Shown here piece after piece: positions 53,704-62,775 of a stretch of DNA of 64,000 bases. The stretch is from JAKFEE01 sp036675815 (GTDB taxonomy: Bacteria > Pseudomonadota > Alphaproteobacteria > Rhodospirillales > Magnetospirillaceae): NCBI GenBank assembly GCA_036675815.1, contig JAKFEE010000021.1, positions 186,001 to 250,000 on the forward strand, read 5' to 3'. Within the stretch, counting starts at the first letter, position 1, and every line of letters begins with the position of its first letter. The notes beneath the pieces are model-generated. The model ran no database searches. It was not told where the DNA came from and saw nothing but the letters and a program-made list of their open reading frames with translations. The translations under genes were made by a program, and so were the position numbers.

Positions 53704-55139
53704 GGTCCATGCCGCTCGACATCGGCACCATCCATTTCGTCGGCATCGGCGGCATCGGCATGAGCGGCATCGCCGAGATCCTGCATAACCTCGGCTATTC
53801 GGTGCAAGGCTCGGACATGGCCGAGAGCGCCAACGTCAAGCGCTTGCGCGGCCTCGGCATCAACATCGCGATCGGCCACGGCGCCGAAAACCTGGGCGAC
53901 GCGCGCGTCGTCGTCGTCTCGTCGGCGGTCAAGGCCGACAACCCGGAAGTCGTCGCCGCCCGCGCCCATCTGGTGCCGGTGGTACGCCGGGCGGAGATGC
54001 TTGCCGAGCTGATGCGCCTGAAATGGGCGATCGCCGTCGGCGGCACGCACGGCAAGACCACCACCACCAGCCTCGTCGCGGCCATGTTGGATGCCGCCGA
54101 GATGGACGCCACGGTCATCAATGGCGGCATCATCAATGCCTACGGCACCAATGCCCGTCTGGGCGCCGGCAAATGGATGGTGGTCGAGGCCGACGAGTCC
54201 GACGGCACCTTCACCAAGCTGCCGGCCACCATCGCCGTGGTCACCAACATCGACCCCGAGCACATGGACCACTACGGCAGCTTCGACAAGCTGCGCGATG
54301 CGTTCCGCACCTATGTCGAGAACATCCCCTTCTACGGCTTCGCCGTGCTGTGCATGGATCATCCCGAGGTGCAGGCGCTGATCCCGCGCGTCCCCGACCG
54401 CAAGATCGTCACCTACGGCTTCAATCCCCAGGCCGACGTGCGCGCCACCAACGTCCGGATCGGCCCCGACGGCGCCCGCTACGACGTGATCATCACCGAC
54501 CGCGCCACCGGCGCATCGCGTACCATCGTGGAGTTGCGCCTGCCGATGTATGGCGAGCACAACGTCCAGAATTCGCTGGCCGCCATCGCCATCGCCGACC
54601 AGCTCAAGTACCCCGACGAGGTCGTGCGCAGGGCGCTGGCCTCTTTCGCCGGGGTCAAGCGCCGCTTCACCAAGACCGGCGAGTGGCGCGGCGTCACCGT
54701 GATCGACGACTATGGCCATCACCCGGTGGAAATCGCCGCCGTGCTGAAGGCGGCCCGCTCGGCCACCGGCGGCAACGTCATCGCCGTGGTTCAGCCCCAC
54801 CGCTATACGCGGCTGCACGGGCTGTTCGAGGAATTCTGCACCTGCTTCAACGATGCCGACGTGGTGGTCGTCGCCGACGTCTATGCCGCCGGTGAGGCGC
54901 CGATCGAGGGCTGCGATCGCGATACCCTGGTCACCGGCCTGCAGGAGCGCGGTCATCGCCACGTGCTGCCGCTGACTTCGGCCGAGGACTTGCCCGCGCT
55001 GGTCAAGGACTTGGCGAAGCCCGGTGATCTGGTGGTGTGCCTGGGCGCCGGCAGCATCACCAATTGGGCGCATGCGCTTCCGGCCGAACTCGACCGGCTG
55101 GCGGGTGCGGTCGAGTCCGTGGGGGCGGCGGGCGAATGA
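53700..55139 (+). CDS. murC: UDP-MurNAc:L-alanine ligase
   Basis: First amino-acid-adding ligase of the wall precursor pathway. 479 residues: IHFVGIGGIGMSGIAEILHN (UDP site), SAVKADNPEVVAAR, the ATP loop AVGGTHGKTTTTSLVAAML, VVEADESDGTF, NIDPEHMDHYGSF, FAGVKRRFTKTGE and VIDDYGHHPVEIAAVL. The ATG at 53700 sits on the murG stop; a second ATG at 53709 is also possible. Its end overlaps murB as ATGA. Confidence 0.97.
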   Translation: MRSMPLDIGTIHFVGIGGIGMSGIAEILHNLGYSVQGSDMAESANVKRLRGLGINIAIGHGAENLGDARVVVVSSAVKADNPEVVAARAHLVPVVRRAEMLAELMRLKWAIAVGGTHGKTTTTSLVAAMLDAAEMDATVINGGIINAYGTNARLGAGKWMVVEADESDGTFTKLPATIAVVTNIDPEHMDHYGSFDKLRDAFRTYVENIPFYGFAVLCMDHPEVQALIPRVPDRKIVTYGFNPQADVRATNVRIGPDGARYDVIITDRATGASRTIVELRLPMYGEHNVQNSLAAIAIADQLKYPDEVVRRALASFAGVKRRFTKTGEWRGVTVIDDYGHHPVEIAAVLKAARSATGGNVIAVVQPHRYTRLHGLFEEFCTCFNDADVVVVADVYAAGEAPIEGCDRDTLVTGLQERGHRHVLPLTSAEDLPALVKDLAKPGDLVVCLGAGSITNWAHALPAELDRLAGAVESVGAAGE

Positions 55140-56065
55140 CCATGGCCGCGGTCCGTTCCCGCCTGATCGACCGGTTGCCGCCGGTGCGCGGACGGCTGAC
55201 CGCCGACGCGCCGCTGGCCGGCGTGACCTGGTTCGGCGTGGGCGGCCCGGCCGAGGTGCTGTTCAAGCCCGCCGACCTTGACGATCTCGCCGAACTGCTG
55301 GCGACGAAGCCGGCAGACGTTCCGGTGACCGTGCTGGGGGTGGGTTCGAATCTATTGGTCCGCGACGGCGGCGTGCCTGGCATCGTATTGCGCCTGGGCC
55401 GGGCCTTCGCCGGGATCGAGGCCGCCGGCCTGGAGATCCACGCCGGCGCGGCGGCGCTCGACGGCAACGCTGCCCTGGTCGCCGGCGACGCCGGCATCGG
55501 CGGCCTGGAGTTCCTGTCCGGCATTCCCGGCACCATCGGCGGGGGCTTGCGCATGAACGCCGGAGCCTACGGCCGCGAGTTCAAGGACGTCACGGTGGCG
55601 GCGGAGGCACTGGACGAGCGCGGCAACCGCCACCGCCTGGACGCGGCCGAGTTGGGCTTCGCCTACCGCCATTGCGGCGTTCCGGCGAACTGGATCTTCA
55701 CCGGTATCGTCCTGCGTGGAGAGAAGGCGGCGCCCGCCGATATCGCCGCCCGCATGGCCGAGATCAAGCAGCGGCGCGAGGCGAGCCAGCCCGTCCGCAC
55801 CCGCACCGGCGGCTCGACCTTCGCCAACCCGCCGGGCCACAAGGCGTGGGAGCTGATCGACGCCGCCGGCTGCCGTGGCCTGCGCATGGGGGGCGCCATG
55901 GTATCGGAACAGCACTGCAATTTCCTGATCAACACCGGCAAGGCCACCGCCGCCGACATCGAGGCGCTGGGCGAGGAAGTCTGCCGCCGCGTGCGCGATA
56001 CCAGCGGCATCACGCTGGAGTGGGAAATCCGCCGCATCGGCATCGCCACGGGGAGGGAGGCATGA
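55136..56065 (+). CDS. murB: UDP-N-acetylenolpyruvoylglucosamine reductase
   Basis: FAD enzyme that reduces UDP-GlcNAc-enolpyruvate to UDP-MurNAc. 309 residues with the compact type II layout: TWFGVGGPAEVLFKPADLDD, VLGVGSNLLVRDGGVPGIVL (FAD), GIPGTIGGGLRMNAGAYGRE, and VRTRTGGSTFANPPGHKAW (catalytic serine region). It ends with EVCRRVRDTSGITLEWEIRR. It is linked to murC and ddl by 4-base overlaps. Confidence 0.96.
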   Translation: MTMAAVRSRLIDRLPPVRGRLTADAPLAGVTWFGVGGPAEVLFKPADLDDLAELLATKPADVPVTVLGVGSNLLVRDGGVPGIVLRLGRAFAGIEAAGLEIHAGAAALDGNAALVAGDAGIGGLEFLSGIPGTIGGGLRMNAGAYGREFKDVTVAAEALDERGNRHRLDAAELGFAYRHCGVPANWIFTGIVLRGEKAAPADIAARMAEIKQRREASQPVRTRTGGSTFANPPGHKAWELIDAAGCRGLRMGGAMVSEQHCNFLINTGKATAADIEALGEEVCRRVRDTSGITLEWEIRRIGIATGREA

Positions 56066-56979
56066 GCAAGCGCGTCGCCGTGCTGAAGGGCGGCTGGTCG
56101 GCCGAGCGCGAGGTATCGCTGAACAGCGGCGCCGCCGTCGCCGCCGGGCTGCGCGAGGCCGGCTACCGCGTCACCGAGATCGACGTCACCCGCGACGTGC
56201 CGGCCCTGTTGAGGGCCTTGGAGCCTCGCCCCGACGTCGTCTTCAATGCCCTGCACGGCCGCTGGGGCGAGGACGGCTGCATGCAGGGCCTGCTGGACAT
56301 GCTGGGCATCCCCTACACCCATTCCGGCCTGGTCGCCTCGGCGGTGGCGATGGACAAGGCTATGGCCAAGCGGTTGTTCCGCGAAGCCGGCATCCCCGTC
56401 CCCGAAGGCCGCATCGTTTCGCGCGCCGACATGATCGCCGGCGAGCCGATGGCCCGCCCCTTCGTCGTCAAGCCGATCAACGAGGGATCGAGCGTCGGCG
56501 TCTACATCGTCAGGGAGGGCGATCCCTACCCGTGTGCCGGCGAGGCTTGGCCGTTCGAGCATGACGACGTGCTGGTCGAGACCTTCATCCCCGGGCGGGA
56601 ACTCACGGTTGCCGTCATGGGCGACCGGGCGCTGGGCGCATTGGAAATCACCAGCGAGCGCGGCTTCTATGATTACACCGCCAAATACGCCCCCGGCGGC
56701 TCGATCCATGTCTGGCCGGCTCCCCTGCCGCGCGGCGACTATGACGAGGCGCTGCGCCTCGCCCTGCTCGCCCACCAGACTCTGGGTTGCCGCGGCGTCT
56801 CCCGCGCGGATTTGCGCTATGACGACTCCGTGGCGCCGGGCCGACTCTATCTGCTGGAGGTCAACACCCAACCGGGAATGACCGCGACGTCGCTGGTGCC
56901 GGACATCGCCGGCCATGTCGGCATCCCATTCCCGCAGCTCGTGGCCTGGATGGTGGAGAACGCGGTATGCGACACCTGA
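56062..56979 (+). CDS. ddl: D-alanine--D-alanine ligase
   Basis: ATP-grasp enzyme making the D-Ala-D-Ala used by MurF. 305 residues, the short DdlB form: VAVLKGGWSAEREVSLNSG, VFNALHGRWGEDGCMQGLLD, YTHSGLVASAVAMDKAMAKR, FVVKPINEGSSVGVYIV and LLEVNTQPGMTATSLVPD. The ATG overlaps the murB stop, with GGGAGGGAGG just before it. ftsQ begins 13 bases before its end. Confidence 0.97.
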   Translation: MSKRVAVLKGGWSAEREVSLNSGAAVAAGLREAGYRVTEIDVTRDVPALLRALEPRPDVVFNALHGRWGEDGCMQGLLDMLGIPYTHSGLVASAVAMDKAMAKRLFREAGIPVPEGRIVSRADMIAGEPMARPFVVKPINEGSSVGVYIVREGDPYPCAGEAWPFEHDDVLVETFIPGRELTVAVMGDRALGALEITSERGFYDYTAKYAPGGSIHVWPAPLPRGDYDEALRLALLAHQTLGCRGVSRADLRYDDSVAPGRLYLLEVNTQPGMTATSLVPDIAGHVGIPFPQLVAWMVENAVCDT

Positions 56980-57842
56980 CGCCCCAAACAGTCCTGTCGC
57001 TGGACGGCGAAGCGGCGCCGCGCCGCCGCCGTTGGGTGCCGCCGCGCTGGTGGCGGCCAGTCGTGCGCACGGCCAAGATCGCCGCGGCTCTGGTCATTGG
57101 CGCCGGCCTGCCGGCCTGGGCATGGTCAACGGGCTTCGCCGTCGAGACGGCGACCCGCGTCGGCGATGCATTCGTCGGCTACGGTGCCGCAGCCGGGCTG
57201 CGGGTCGAGGACGTCCTGGTCGAGGGGCGCACCTACACCAGCCCGGCCGACTTGCTGGCGGCCCTTCAGGTCAAGCGCGGTGATCCCATCCTGGGAATCG
57301 ATCTGGTGGCCGCCAAAGAGCGGGTCGAAGCCCTGCCCTGGGTCAGCGACGCGGTCATCGAGCGGCGCTTCCCCGGCCTGCTCAGGCTGCAACTGACCGA
57401 ACGCAAGGCGACGGCGCTGTGGCAGAACCAGGGCGAATTCATCGTCGTCGACAACACCGGCACGCCGATCCCCGACGCGTTGGGCGATGTCGATGACCTC
57501 CCCCTGGTCGTGGGCGACGACGCGCCGCAACATGCTGCCGAACTGATCGCCATCATGGCGAGCGAGCCGCAGTTGATGCGCCGGGTCAAGGCGGCGGTTC
57601 GGGTGTCGGGTCGGCGCTGGAATTTGGTGTTCGACCGCCTGGGCGGCATCAATGTGCGCCTTCCCGAGGAGAACGCGGCCGCCGCATGGCAGCGGCTGGC
57701 CCAGATCGAACGCGAGCATGGCCTGCTCGAGCGCGCCATCACCGCCGTCGATCTGCGCTTGCCGGACCGGTTGGTGGTGCGCCGCGAAGGCAGCGATGAG
57801 CCGTTGCCGCCCAAGCGCAAGGTTGCCGGCAAGGATGCATGA
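56967..57842 (+). CDS. ftsQ: cell division protein FtsQ
   Basis: Bitopic membrane protein linking early and late divisome parts. 291 residues: an Arg-rich cytoplasmic tail, a single membrane helix at about 33-54 (TAKIAAALVIGAGLPAWAWS), then the POTRA domain (VEDVLVEGRTYTSPADLLAA, KRGDPILGIDLVAAKERVEA) and the FtsQ beta domain (WVSDAVIERRFPGLLRLQLT, then LWQNQGEFIVVDNTG). It overlaps ddl by 13 bases. Confidence 0.95.
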   Translation: MRHLTPQTVLSLDGEAAPRRRRWVPPRWWRPVVRTAKIAAALVIGAGLPAWAWSTGFAVETATRVGDAFVGYGAAAGLRVEDVLVEGRTYTSPADLLAALQVKRGDPILGIDLVAAKERVEALPWVSDAVIERRFPGLLRLQLTERKATALWQNQGEFIVVDNTGTPIPDALGDVDDLPLVVGDDAPQHAAELIAIMASEPQLMRRVKAAVRVSGRRWNLVFDRLGGINVRLPEENAAAAWQRLAQIEREHGLLERAITAVDLRLPDRLVVRREGSDEPLPPKRKVAGKDA

Positions 57843-57868
57843 GCGGTCGCGGCGAGAGAGGAGGTAGG

Positions 57869-59116
57869 GTGTCGAATCCCAAGATGCGCAATGGCCTGAT
57901 TGCCGCCCTCGATGTCGGCACCACCAAGGTGTGCTGCTTCATTGCGCGCACCCAGGAGGACGGCACCTTGCGCGTACTGGGCATGGGGCACCAGGTGTCG
58001 CGTGGCATGCGCGGCGGCGCCGTCGTCGACATGGACGAGGCCGAAACCTCGATCCGCGCCGCCGTCGACACCGCCGAGCAGATGGCCAGCGAACGCGTGC
58101 GCGAGGTCGTGGTCAACCTGTCGGGCGGCCAGCCGCAATCGGCCAACCTCAAGGTCGAGATCGCCATCAACGGCCATGCCGTTGGCGACGCCGACATCCG
58201 CCGCATGCTCGACCATTCGCGGCAGCACGGCGAGACCCCCGACCGCGAGCTCATCCATTCCATTCCCGTCGGCTACACCATCGACGGCAATGACGGCATC
58301 ACCGATCCGCGCGGCATGTATGGCGAGCGCCTCGGCGTCACCGTGCACCAGATCAGGGCAGCCACCGGGCCGGTGCGCAATCTCGCCACCGTGGTGGCGC
58401 GCGGCCATCTCGACATCGAGGCGCGCGTGGTCAGCCCTTATGCGTCCGGCCTTGCCTGCCTCGTCGACGACGAGCGCGATCTGGGCGCGATCTGCATCGA
58501 CATGGGCGGCGGCACGACCTCGATCGCGGTCTTCGTCGAGGGCCATCTCCTCCACACCGACGTCATTCCGGTCGGCGGCATGCACGTCACCAACGACATC
58601 GCCCGCGGCCTGTCGACGCCGCTGGCCCAGGCCGAGCGCATGAAGACCCTCTATGGCAGCGCCATGCCCTCGCCAACGGACGACCGCGAAATCTTGCGGG
58701 TGCCGGTGGTCGGCGAGGAGGACGACGAGGCCTCCAATCAGGTGCCACGCTCGATCCTGGTGCAGATCATCCGGCCACGCCTGGAGGAGACCTTCGAGCT
58801 GGTGCGCAGCAATCTCGAAGCCAGCGGCTTCGACAAGGTCGCCGGACGCCGCGTGGTGCTCACCGGCGGTGCCAGCCAGATGCAGGGAGTGCGCGAGCTG
58901 GCGGCCGCCATGCTGGACAAGCAGGTCCGCATGGGCCGCCCGATCGGACTGAGCGGCCTCGCCGAATCGGCCGCCGGCCCGGCCTTCGCCACCGGCGCCG
59001 GGCTGTTGCGCTATGCCGTCGTCAACACCGTGGAACCCGCGAGCAAAAGCGTGCGCGAAGAGGCCCCCGTCGGCCGCTTCGGCCGGCTCGGCGCCTGGTT
59101 CCGGCAGAATTTCTAG
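57869..59116 (+). CDS. ftsA: cell division protein FtsA
   Basis: Actin-like ATPase that anchors FtsZ to the membrane. The protein opens NGLIAALDVGTTKVCCFIAR (phosphate 1), carries GAICIDMGGGTTSIAVFVEG (phosphate 2) and LTGGASQMQGVRELAAAML (adenosine site), and ends with the amphipathic membrane helix RFGRLGAWFRQNF. Two starts are possible: GTG at 57869 with AGGAGG 4 bases away (chosen, 415 residues), or ATG at 57839 overlapping the ftsQ stop (425 residues). The family N-terminus favours the shorter form. Confidence 0.95.
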   Translation: MSNPKMRNGLIAALDVGTTKVCCFIARTQEDGTLRVLGMGHQVSRGMRGGAVVDMDEAETSIRAAVDTAEQMASERVREVVVNLSGGQPQSANLKVEIAINGHAVGDADIRRMLDHSRQHGETPDRELIHSIPVGYTIDGNDGITDPRGMYGERLGVTVHQIRAATGPVRNLATVVARGHLDIEARVVSPYASGLACLVDDERDLGAICIDMGGGTTSIAVFVEGHLLHTDVIPVGGMHVTNDIARGLSTPLAQAERMKTLYGSAMPSPTDDREILRVPVVGEEDDEASNQVPRSILVQIIRPRLEETFELVRSNLEASGFDKVAGRRVVLTGGASQMQGVRELAAAMLDKQVRMGRPIGLSGLAESAAGPAFATGAGLLRYAVVNTVEPASKSVREEAPVGRFGRLGAWFRQNF

Positions 59117-59210
59117 AAGGGCATTACCAGGGAGGAATGCCAAGGGTACCGCCGGCCGGGCCGGCGATTAGGGGCAAGCCAAAAAACCGAATTGAGCACG
59201 GAGGGTCATA

Positions 59211-60698
59211 ATGAGCATCAATTTCCTGCCCCAGCAGGGGCCCGAGCTGAAGCCGCGCATCACCGTCATCGGCGTTGGCGGCGCCGGCGGCAACGCCGTC
59301 AACAACATGATCGCCTCGGAGCTGGCCGGCGTCGAGTTCCTGGTGGCCAACACCGACGCGCAATCCCTGGCCCTGTCGCGCACCGACCGCCGCATCCAGC
59401 TCGGCGGGACCACCACCCAGGGCCTGGGTGCCGGCTCGCGCCCCGATATCGGCCGCGCCGCCGCCGAGGAGAGCCTGGAAGAGATCATGGGCGAAATCGC
59501 CGGCGCCAACATGGTGTTCATCACCGCCGGCATGGGCGGCGGCACCGGCTCGGGGGCAGCGCCCGTCATCGCCCGGGCCGCACGCGAGCATGGCATTTTG
59601 ACCGTCGGCGTGGTGACCAAACCGTTCCACTTCGAAGGCCGCCATCGCATGCGCACGGCGGAGGGTGCCATCGAAGAGCTGCAGCAGTATGTCGATACGC
59701 TGATCATCATCCCCAACCAGAACCTGTTCCGCGTCGCCAGCGAGCGCACCACCTTCGCCGATGCCTTCAAGATGGCCGACGATGTGCTGCATTCCGGCGT
59801 GCGCGGCGTCACCGACCTGATGATCATGCCCGGCCTGATCAACCTCGACTTCGCCGATATCCGCACTGTGATGAGCGAGATGGGCAAGGCGATGATGGGC
59901 ACCGGCGAGGCCGAGGGCGACAAGCGGGCGCTGGACGCCGCCGAAGCCGCCATCTCCAACCCGCTGCTCGACGACACCTCGATGAAGGGCGCGCGCGGCG
60001 TGCTCATCAACATCACCGGTGGCTCGGACATGACCCTGTTCGAGGTCGACGAGGCGGCCAATCGCATCCGCGACGAAGTCGACCCCGAAGCCAACATCAT
60101 CTTCGGCTCGACCTTCGACGAAAAGCTGGCCGGGCGGATGCGCGTCTCGGTCGTCGCCACCGGCATCGAAAGCGAGGCCGCGGCGCAGCCGAAGCCGACG
60201 CTGCTGTCGCTGGGCGAACAGCGCCGCCCCGCCGGCTTCGTCCCCAGCATCGCCTCCGAGCGGGCGACGCCGTCCATGGGGGCCCAGGCCGCGATGGCGG
60301 TCGAAACGGTACCGGAAGCGACAGCCGCGCTGATCGCGGGGGCCGAGCCCACTGCCGAGACCGTGGCCGACGCCAAGCCCGACGCGGCCGGGGTTACGGT
60401 GCGCGCGGCCGAGATCCAGCGCGTCGCCGCCCCGGTCATGCGACCCGTCGCGCCGAAGCCGATGGCGGCGTCGCCGCAGGCGATGCCGGCCGCCCCCGCT
60501 CCACAGTCGGAACGCCGCGCACCGACCCTGTTCGAGCGCGTGGTCGGCGCCCGCCGCAGCGTTGCCAAGCCGCAGGAGGAGCCGGTGGCGCCGGCGCGCC
60601 TGCCCGGCGTCGATCGCGCCGAACGGCCGGCGCCGACGGCGGCGCGCGAGGACGATCTCCTCGACATCCCGGCATTCCTGCGACGTCAGGCCAACTAA
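59211..60698 (+). CDS. ftsZ: cell division protein FtsZ
   Basis: Tubulin-like GTPase that forms the division ring. 495 residues: ITVIGVGGAGGNAVNNMI, the tubulin signature GMGGGTGSGAAPVIA near 107-121, and the T7 loop LINLDFADIRTVM. An intrinsically disordered, Ala/Pro-rich linker of about 150 residues (330-480) follows, then the C-terminal interaction peptide DDLLDIPAFLRRQAN. The long linker is usual in Alphaproteobacteria. It is 94 bases downstream of ftsA, with GGAGGG before the ATG, and may have its own promoter in that gap. Confidence 0.98.
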   Translation: MSINFLPQQGPELKPRITVIGVGGAGGNAVNNMIASELAGVEFLVANTDAQSLALSRTDRRIQLGGTTTQGLGAGSRPDIGRAAAEESLEEIMGEIAGANMVFITAGMGGGTGSGAAPVIARAAREHGILTVGVVTKPFHFEGRHRMRTAEGAIEELQQYVDTLIIIPNQNLFRVASERTTFADAFKMADDVLHSGVRGVTDLMIMPGLINLDFADIRTVMSEMGKAMMGTGEAEGDKRALDAAEAAISNPLLDDTSMKGARGVLINITGGSDMTLFEVDEAANRIRDEVDPEANIIFGSTFDEKLAGRMRVSVVATGIESEAAAQPKPTLLSLGEQRRPAGFVPSIASERATPSMGAQAAMAVETVPEATAALIAGAEPTAETVADAKPDAAGVTVRAAEIQRVAAPVMRPVAPKPMAASPQAMPAAPAPQSERRAPTLFERVVGARRSVAKPQEEPVAPARLPGVDRAERPAPTAAREDDLLDIPAFLRRQAN

Positions 60699-60720
60699 TC
60701 TCCCGCCTTCCGCAGTCCTG

Positions 60721-60758
60721 CAAAGGGGCGGCCTAGACGATCGTCTAGGCCTCCCTTT
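60721..60758 (+). terminator. hairpin with perfect 22-base palindrome after ftsZ
   Basis: GGCCTAGACGATCGTCTAGGCC is a perfect palindrome. It is extended outward by CAAAGGG on the left and CCCTTTG on the right, with one unpaired base or two on each side. TTTAGG follows. It is placed 23 bases after the ftsZ stop, so it probably ends the dcw transcript before lpxC. Confidence 0.7.
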
Positions 60759-60872
60759 GTTTAGGGGCTAGGCGTAGTAACATTCCGTAACAATCGTTGA
60801 TTTGAAGCCTTGCGGCCTGGCTGATAGGTGTAGTGACCTCGAAGAGGTGCAGAGCCCAGGGGCTGATTGACG

Positions 60873-61865
60873 ATGCTGCAAACCACCGATTACTTGCGCG
60901 CTGGCGACATGGGCTTCGTACGCAGCCGCGTTGCCGCCAAGCCGCAGCAGCGGACACTGAAAAGCAGCATCAGTTGCAAGGGCGTCGGGCTGCATTCCGG
61001 CAGTGTCGTCATCATGACCTTGCGGCCGGGCGCCCCCGATACCGGCATCATCTTCCGCCGCACCGACGTTTCCGGCGGCGGCGCACTGATCCCGGCGCAT
61101 TGGTCGACGGTCAGCGACACCCGCATGAACACCTGCATCGCCAACGACAGCGGCGTCTCGGTGCGCACTATCGAGCACCTGATGGCGGCGCTGGCGGGGA
61201 TGCAGATCGACAACGCGCTGATCGAGATCTCCGGCCCGGAAGTGCCGGTGATGGACGGCAGCGCCAGCCCCTTCCTGTTCCTGATCGAATGTGCCGGCGT
61301 CGTTGAACAACAGGCGGTGCGCCAAGCCATTCGCGTGCGCAAGCGCATCGTCGTACGCGACGGCGACGGCATGGCCGCGCTGCTGCCGTCGCAAAACGCC
61401 TTTTCCCTGCGTTTCGAGATCGACTTCGAAAGCACCGCCATCGGCCGTCAGGACTGGTTCGTCATGTTCAGTCCGCGCGTGTTCAAAAGCGCCATCAGCC
61501 GCGCCCGCACCTTCGGCTTCGAGCATGAGGTGACGGCGCTGCGTGCCGCCGGCCTCGCGCGTGGCGGTTCGCTCGACAACGCCGTGGTCATTGGCGCCGA
61601 CCAGCGCGTCCTCAACGAAGACGGCCTGCGCTATGAAGACGAGTTCGTCCGGCACAAGGTGCTCGATGCGGTGGGCGATCTCTACCTCGCCGGGGGGCCG
61701 ATCCTCGGTCACTTCCATGGCGCCCGTTCTGGCCACGCCTTGAACAACCAGTTGCTGCGCGCGCTGTTTGCCGATTCCTCCGCCTGGGATCTCGTGCCCG
61801 CCGTCACCGGCCATATCGACGAAACCGCCGGTGATACCTCGCCTCGCTTCGCCGTCGCCAGCTAA
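60873..61865 (+). CDS. lpxC: UDP-3-O-acyl-N-acetylglucosamine deacetylase
   Basis: Zinc enzyme of the committed step of lipid A synthesis. 330 residues: TLKSSISCKGVGLHSGSVVI (first histidine region), the zinc site VRTIEHLMAALAGM, EVPVMDGSASPFLFLIE, RARTFGFEHEV, ALNNQ-type segments, and GPILGHFHGARSGHALNNQL with the catalytic histidine. The N-terminus has about 26 residues before the usual start of the family; an internal ATG at 60909 could be the true start. It has its own upstream region after the ftsZ terminator. Confidence 0.97.
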   Translation: MLQTTDYLRAGDMGFVRSRVAAKPQQRTLKSSISCKGVGLHSGSVVIMTLRPGAPDTGIIFRRTDVSGGGALIPAHWSTVSDTRMNTCIANDSGVSVRTIEHLMAALAGMQIDNALIEISGPEVPVMDGSASPFLFLIECAGVVEQQAVRQAIRVRKRIVVRDGDGMAALLPSQNAFSLRFEIDFESTAIGRQDWFVMFSPRVFKSAISRARTFGFEHEVTALRAAGLARGGSLDNAVVIGADQRVLNEDGLRYEDEFVRHKVLDAVGDLYLAGGPILGHFHGARSGHALNNQLLRALFADSSAWDLVPAVTGHIDETAGDTSPRFAVAS

Positions 61866-61937
61866 GCCTCTCCCGATTGTGGCATCAGGGCGCGGACGTG
61901 GTATATTCCGTCCGCCTACTCCCATATTGAGATCGTG

Positions 61938-62759
61938 ATGCTGCCCTTTCGGATTCTTCGCCTGCCGCTTTTCTGCACCGCCCTGGCGCTGCTCGTCGCG
62001 GCCTGCTCCGACACCAACGAGGAGGTCTATGTCGAGCGCCCGGTCGAGGAATTGTACAACAAGGGTGTCGACGCGCTGGAAGGCGAACAGTGGAAGACGG
62101 CGGCCGCCGCCTTCGACGAGGTCGAGCGGCAGCATCCCTACTCGATGTGGGCGACCAAGGCGCAGTTGATGGGCGCCTATGCCCTTTACGAGTCCAACAA
62201 GTACGACGACGCCATCAACGCGCTCGATCGTTTCATCCAACTCCATCCGTCGAACCGGGATGCGCCTTACGCCTATTACCTGAAGGCGCTGAGCTATTAC
62301 GAGCAGATCAGCGACGTGTCGCGCGATCAGGCCATGACCGAAAATGCGTTGAAGGGCCTGCAGGAGGTCGTGGCGCGCTTCCCCGACAGCGCCTATGCCC
62401 GCGACGCGCGCCTCAAGATCGACCTGACGCATGATCACCTCGCCGGCAAGGAAATGACCATCGGCCGCTGGTATCTGCGGCAAAAACAGTATCTGGCGGC
62501 AATCAACCGCTTCAAGAGCGTCGTCGACCATTATCAGACCACCACGCACGTCCCCGAGGCCCTGCACCGCATGGTCGAGGCCTACATGGCCCTGGGCCTG
62601 ACGGGCGAGGCGGAGCGGACGGCGGCGGTCTTGGGGCACAACTTCCCCGGCAGCCAATGGTACATCGACAGCTACACCCTGGTCGGCGGCCCGGGAGCAG
62701 AGACGTTCAAGCCGGACCAGGAAGAGGAAAAGAGCGGCTGGCTGGACTGGTTCTGGTGA
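61938..62759 (+). CDS. bamD: outer-membrane assembly lipoprotein BamD
   Basis: Essential lipoprotein of the beta-barrel assembly machine, facing the periplasm. 273 residues: lipoprotein signal ending in LALLVAACSD (Cys23), then TPR-like repeats (ELYNKGVDALEGEQWKTAAA, YDDAINALDRFIQLHPSNRD, RWYLRQKQYLAAINRFKSVV). The conserved PYAYYLKALSYYEQI is present. GTG at 61935 is an alternative start. It is followed 16 bases later by recN, a common arrangement in Alphaproteobacteria. Confidence 0.96.
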   Translation: MLPFRILRLPLFCTALALLVAACSDTNEEVYVERPVEELYNKGVDALEGEQWKTAAAAFDEVERQHPYSMWATKAQLMGAYALYESNKYDDAINALDRFIQLHPSNRDAPYAYYLKALSYYEQISDVSRDQAMTENALKGLQEVVARFPDSAYARDARLKIDLTHDHLAGKEMTIGRWYLRQKQYLAAINRFKSVVDHYQTTTHVPEALHRMVEAYMALGLTGEAERTAAVLGHNFPGSQWYIDSYTLVGGPGAETFKPDQEEEKSGWLDWFW

Positions 62760-62775
62760 CAACCGGATTGCCGGC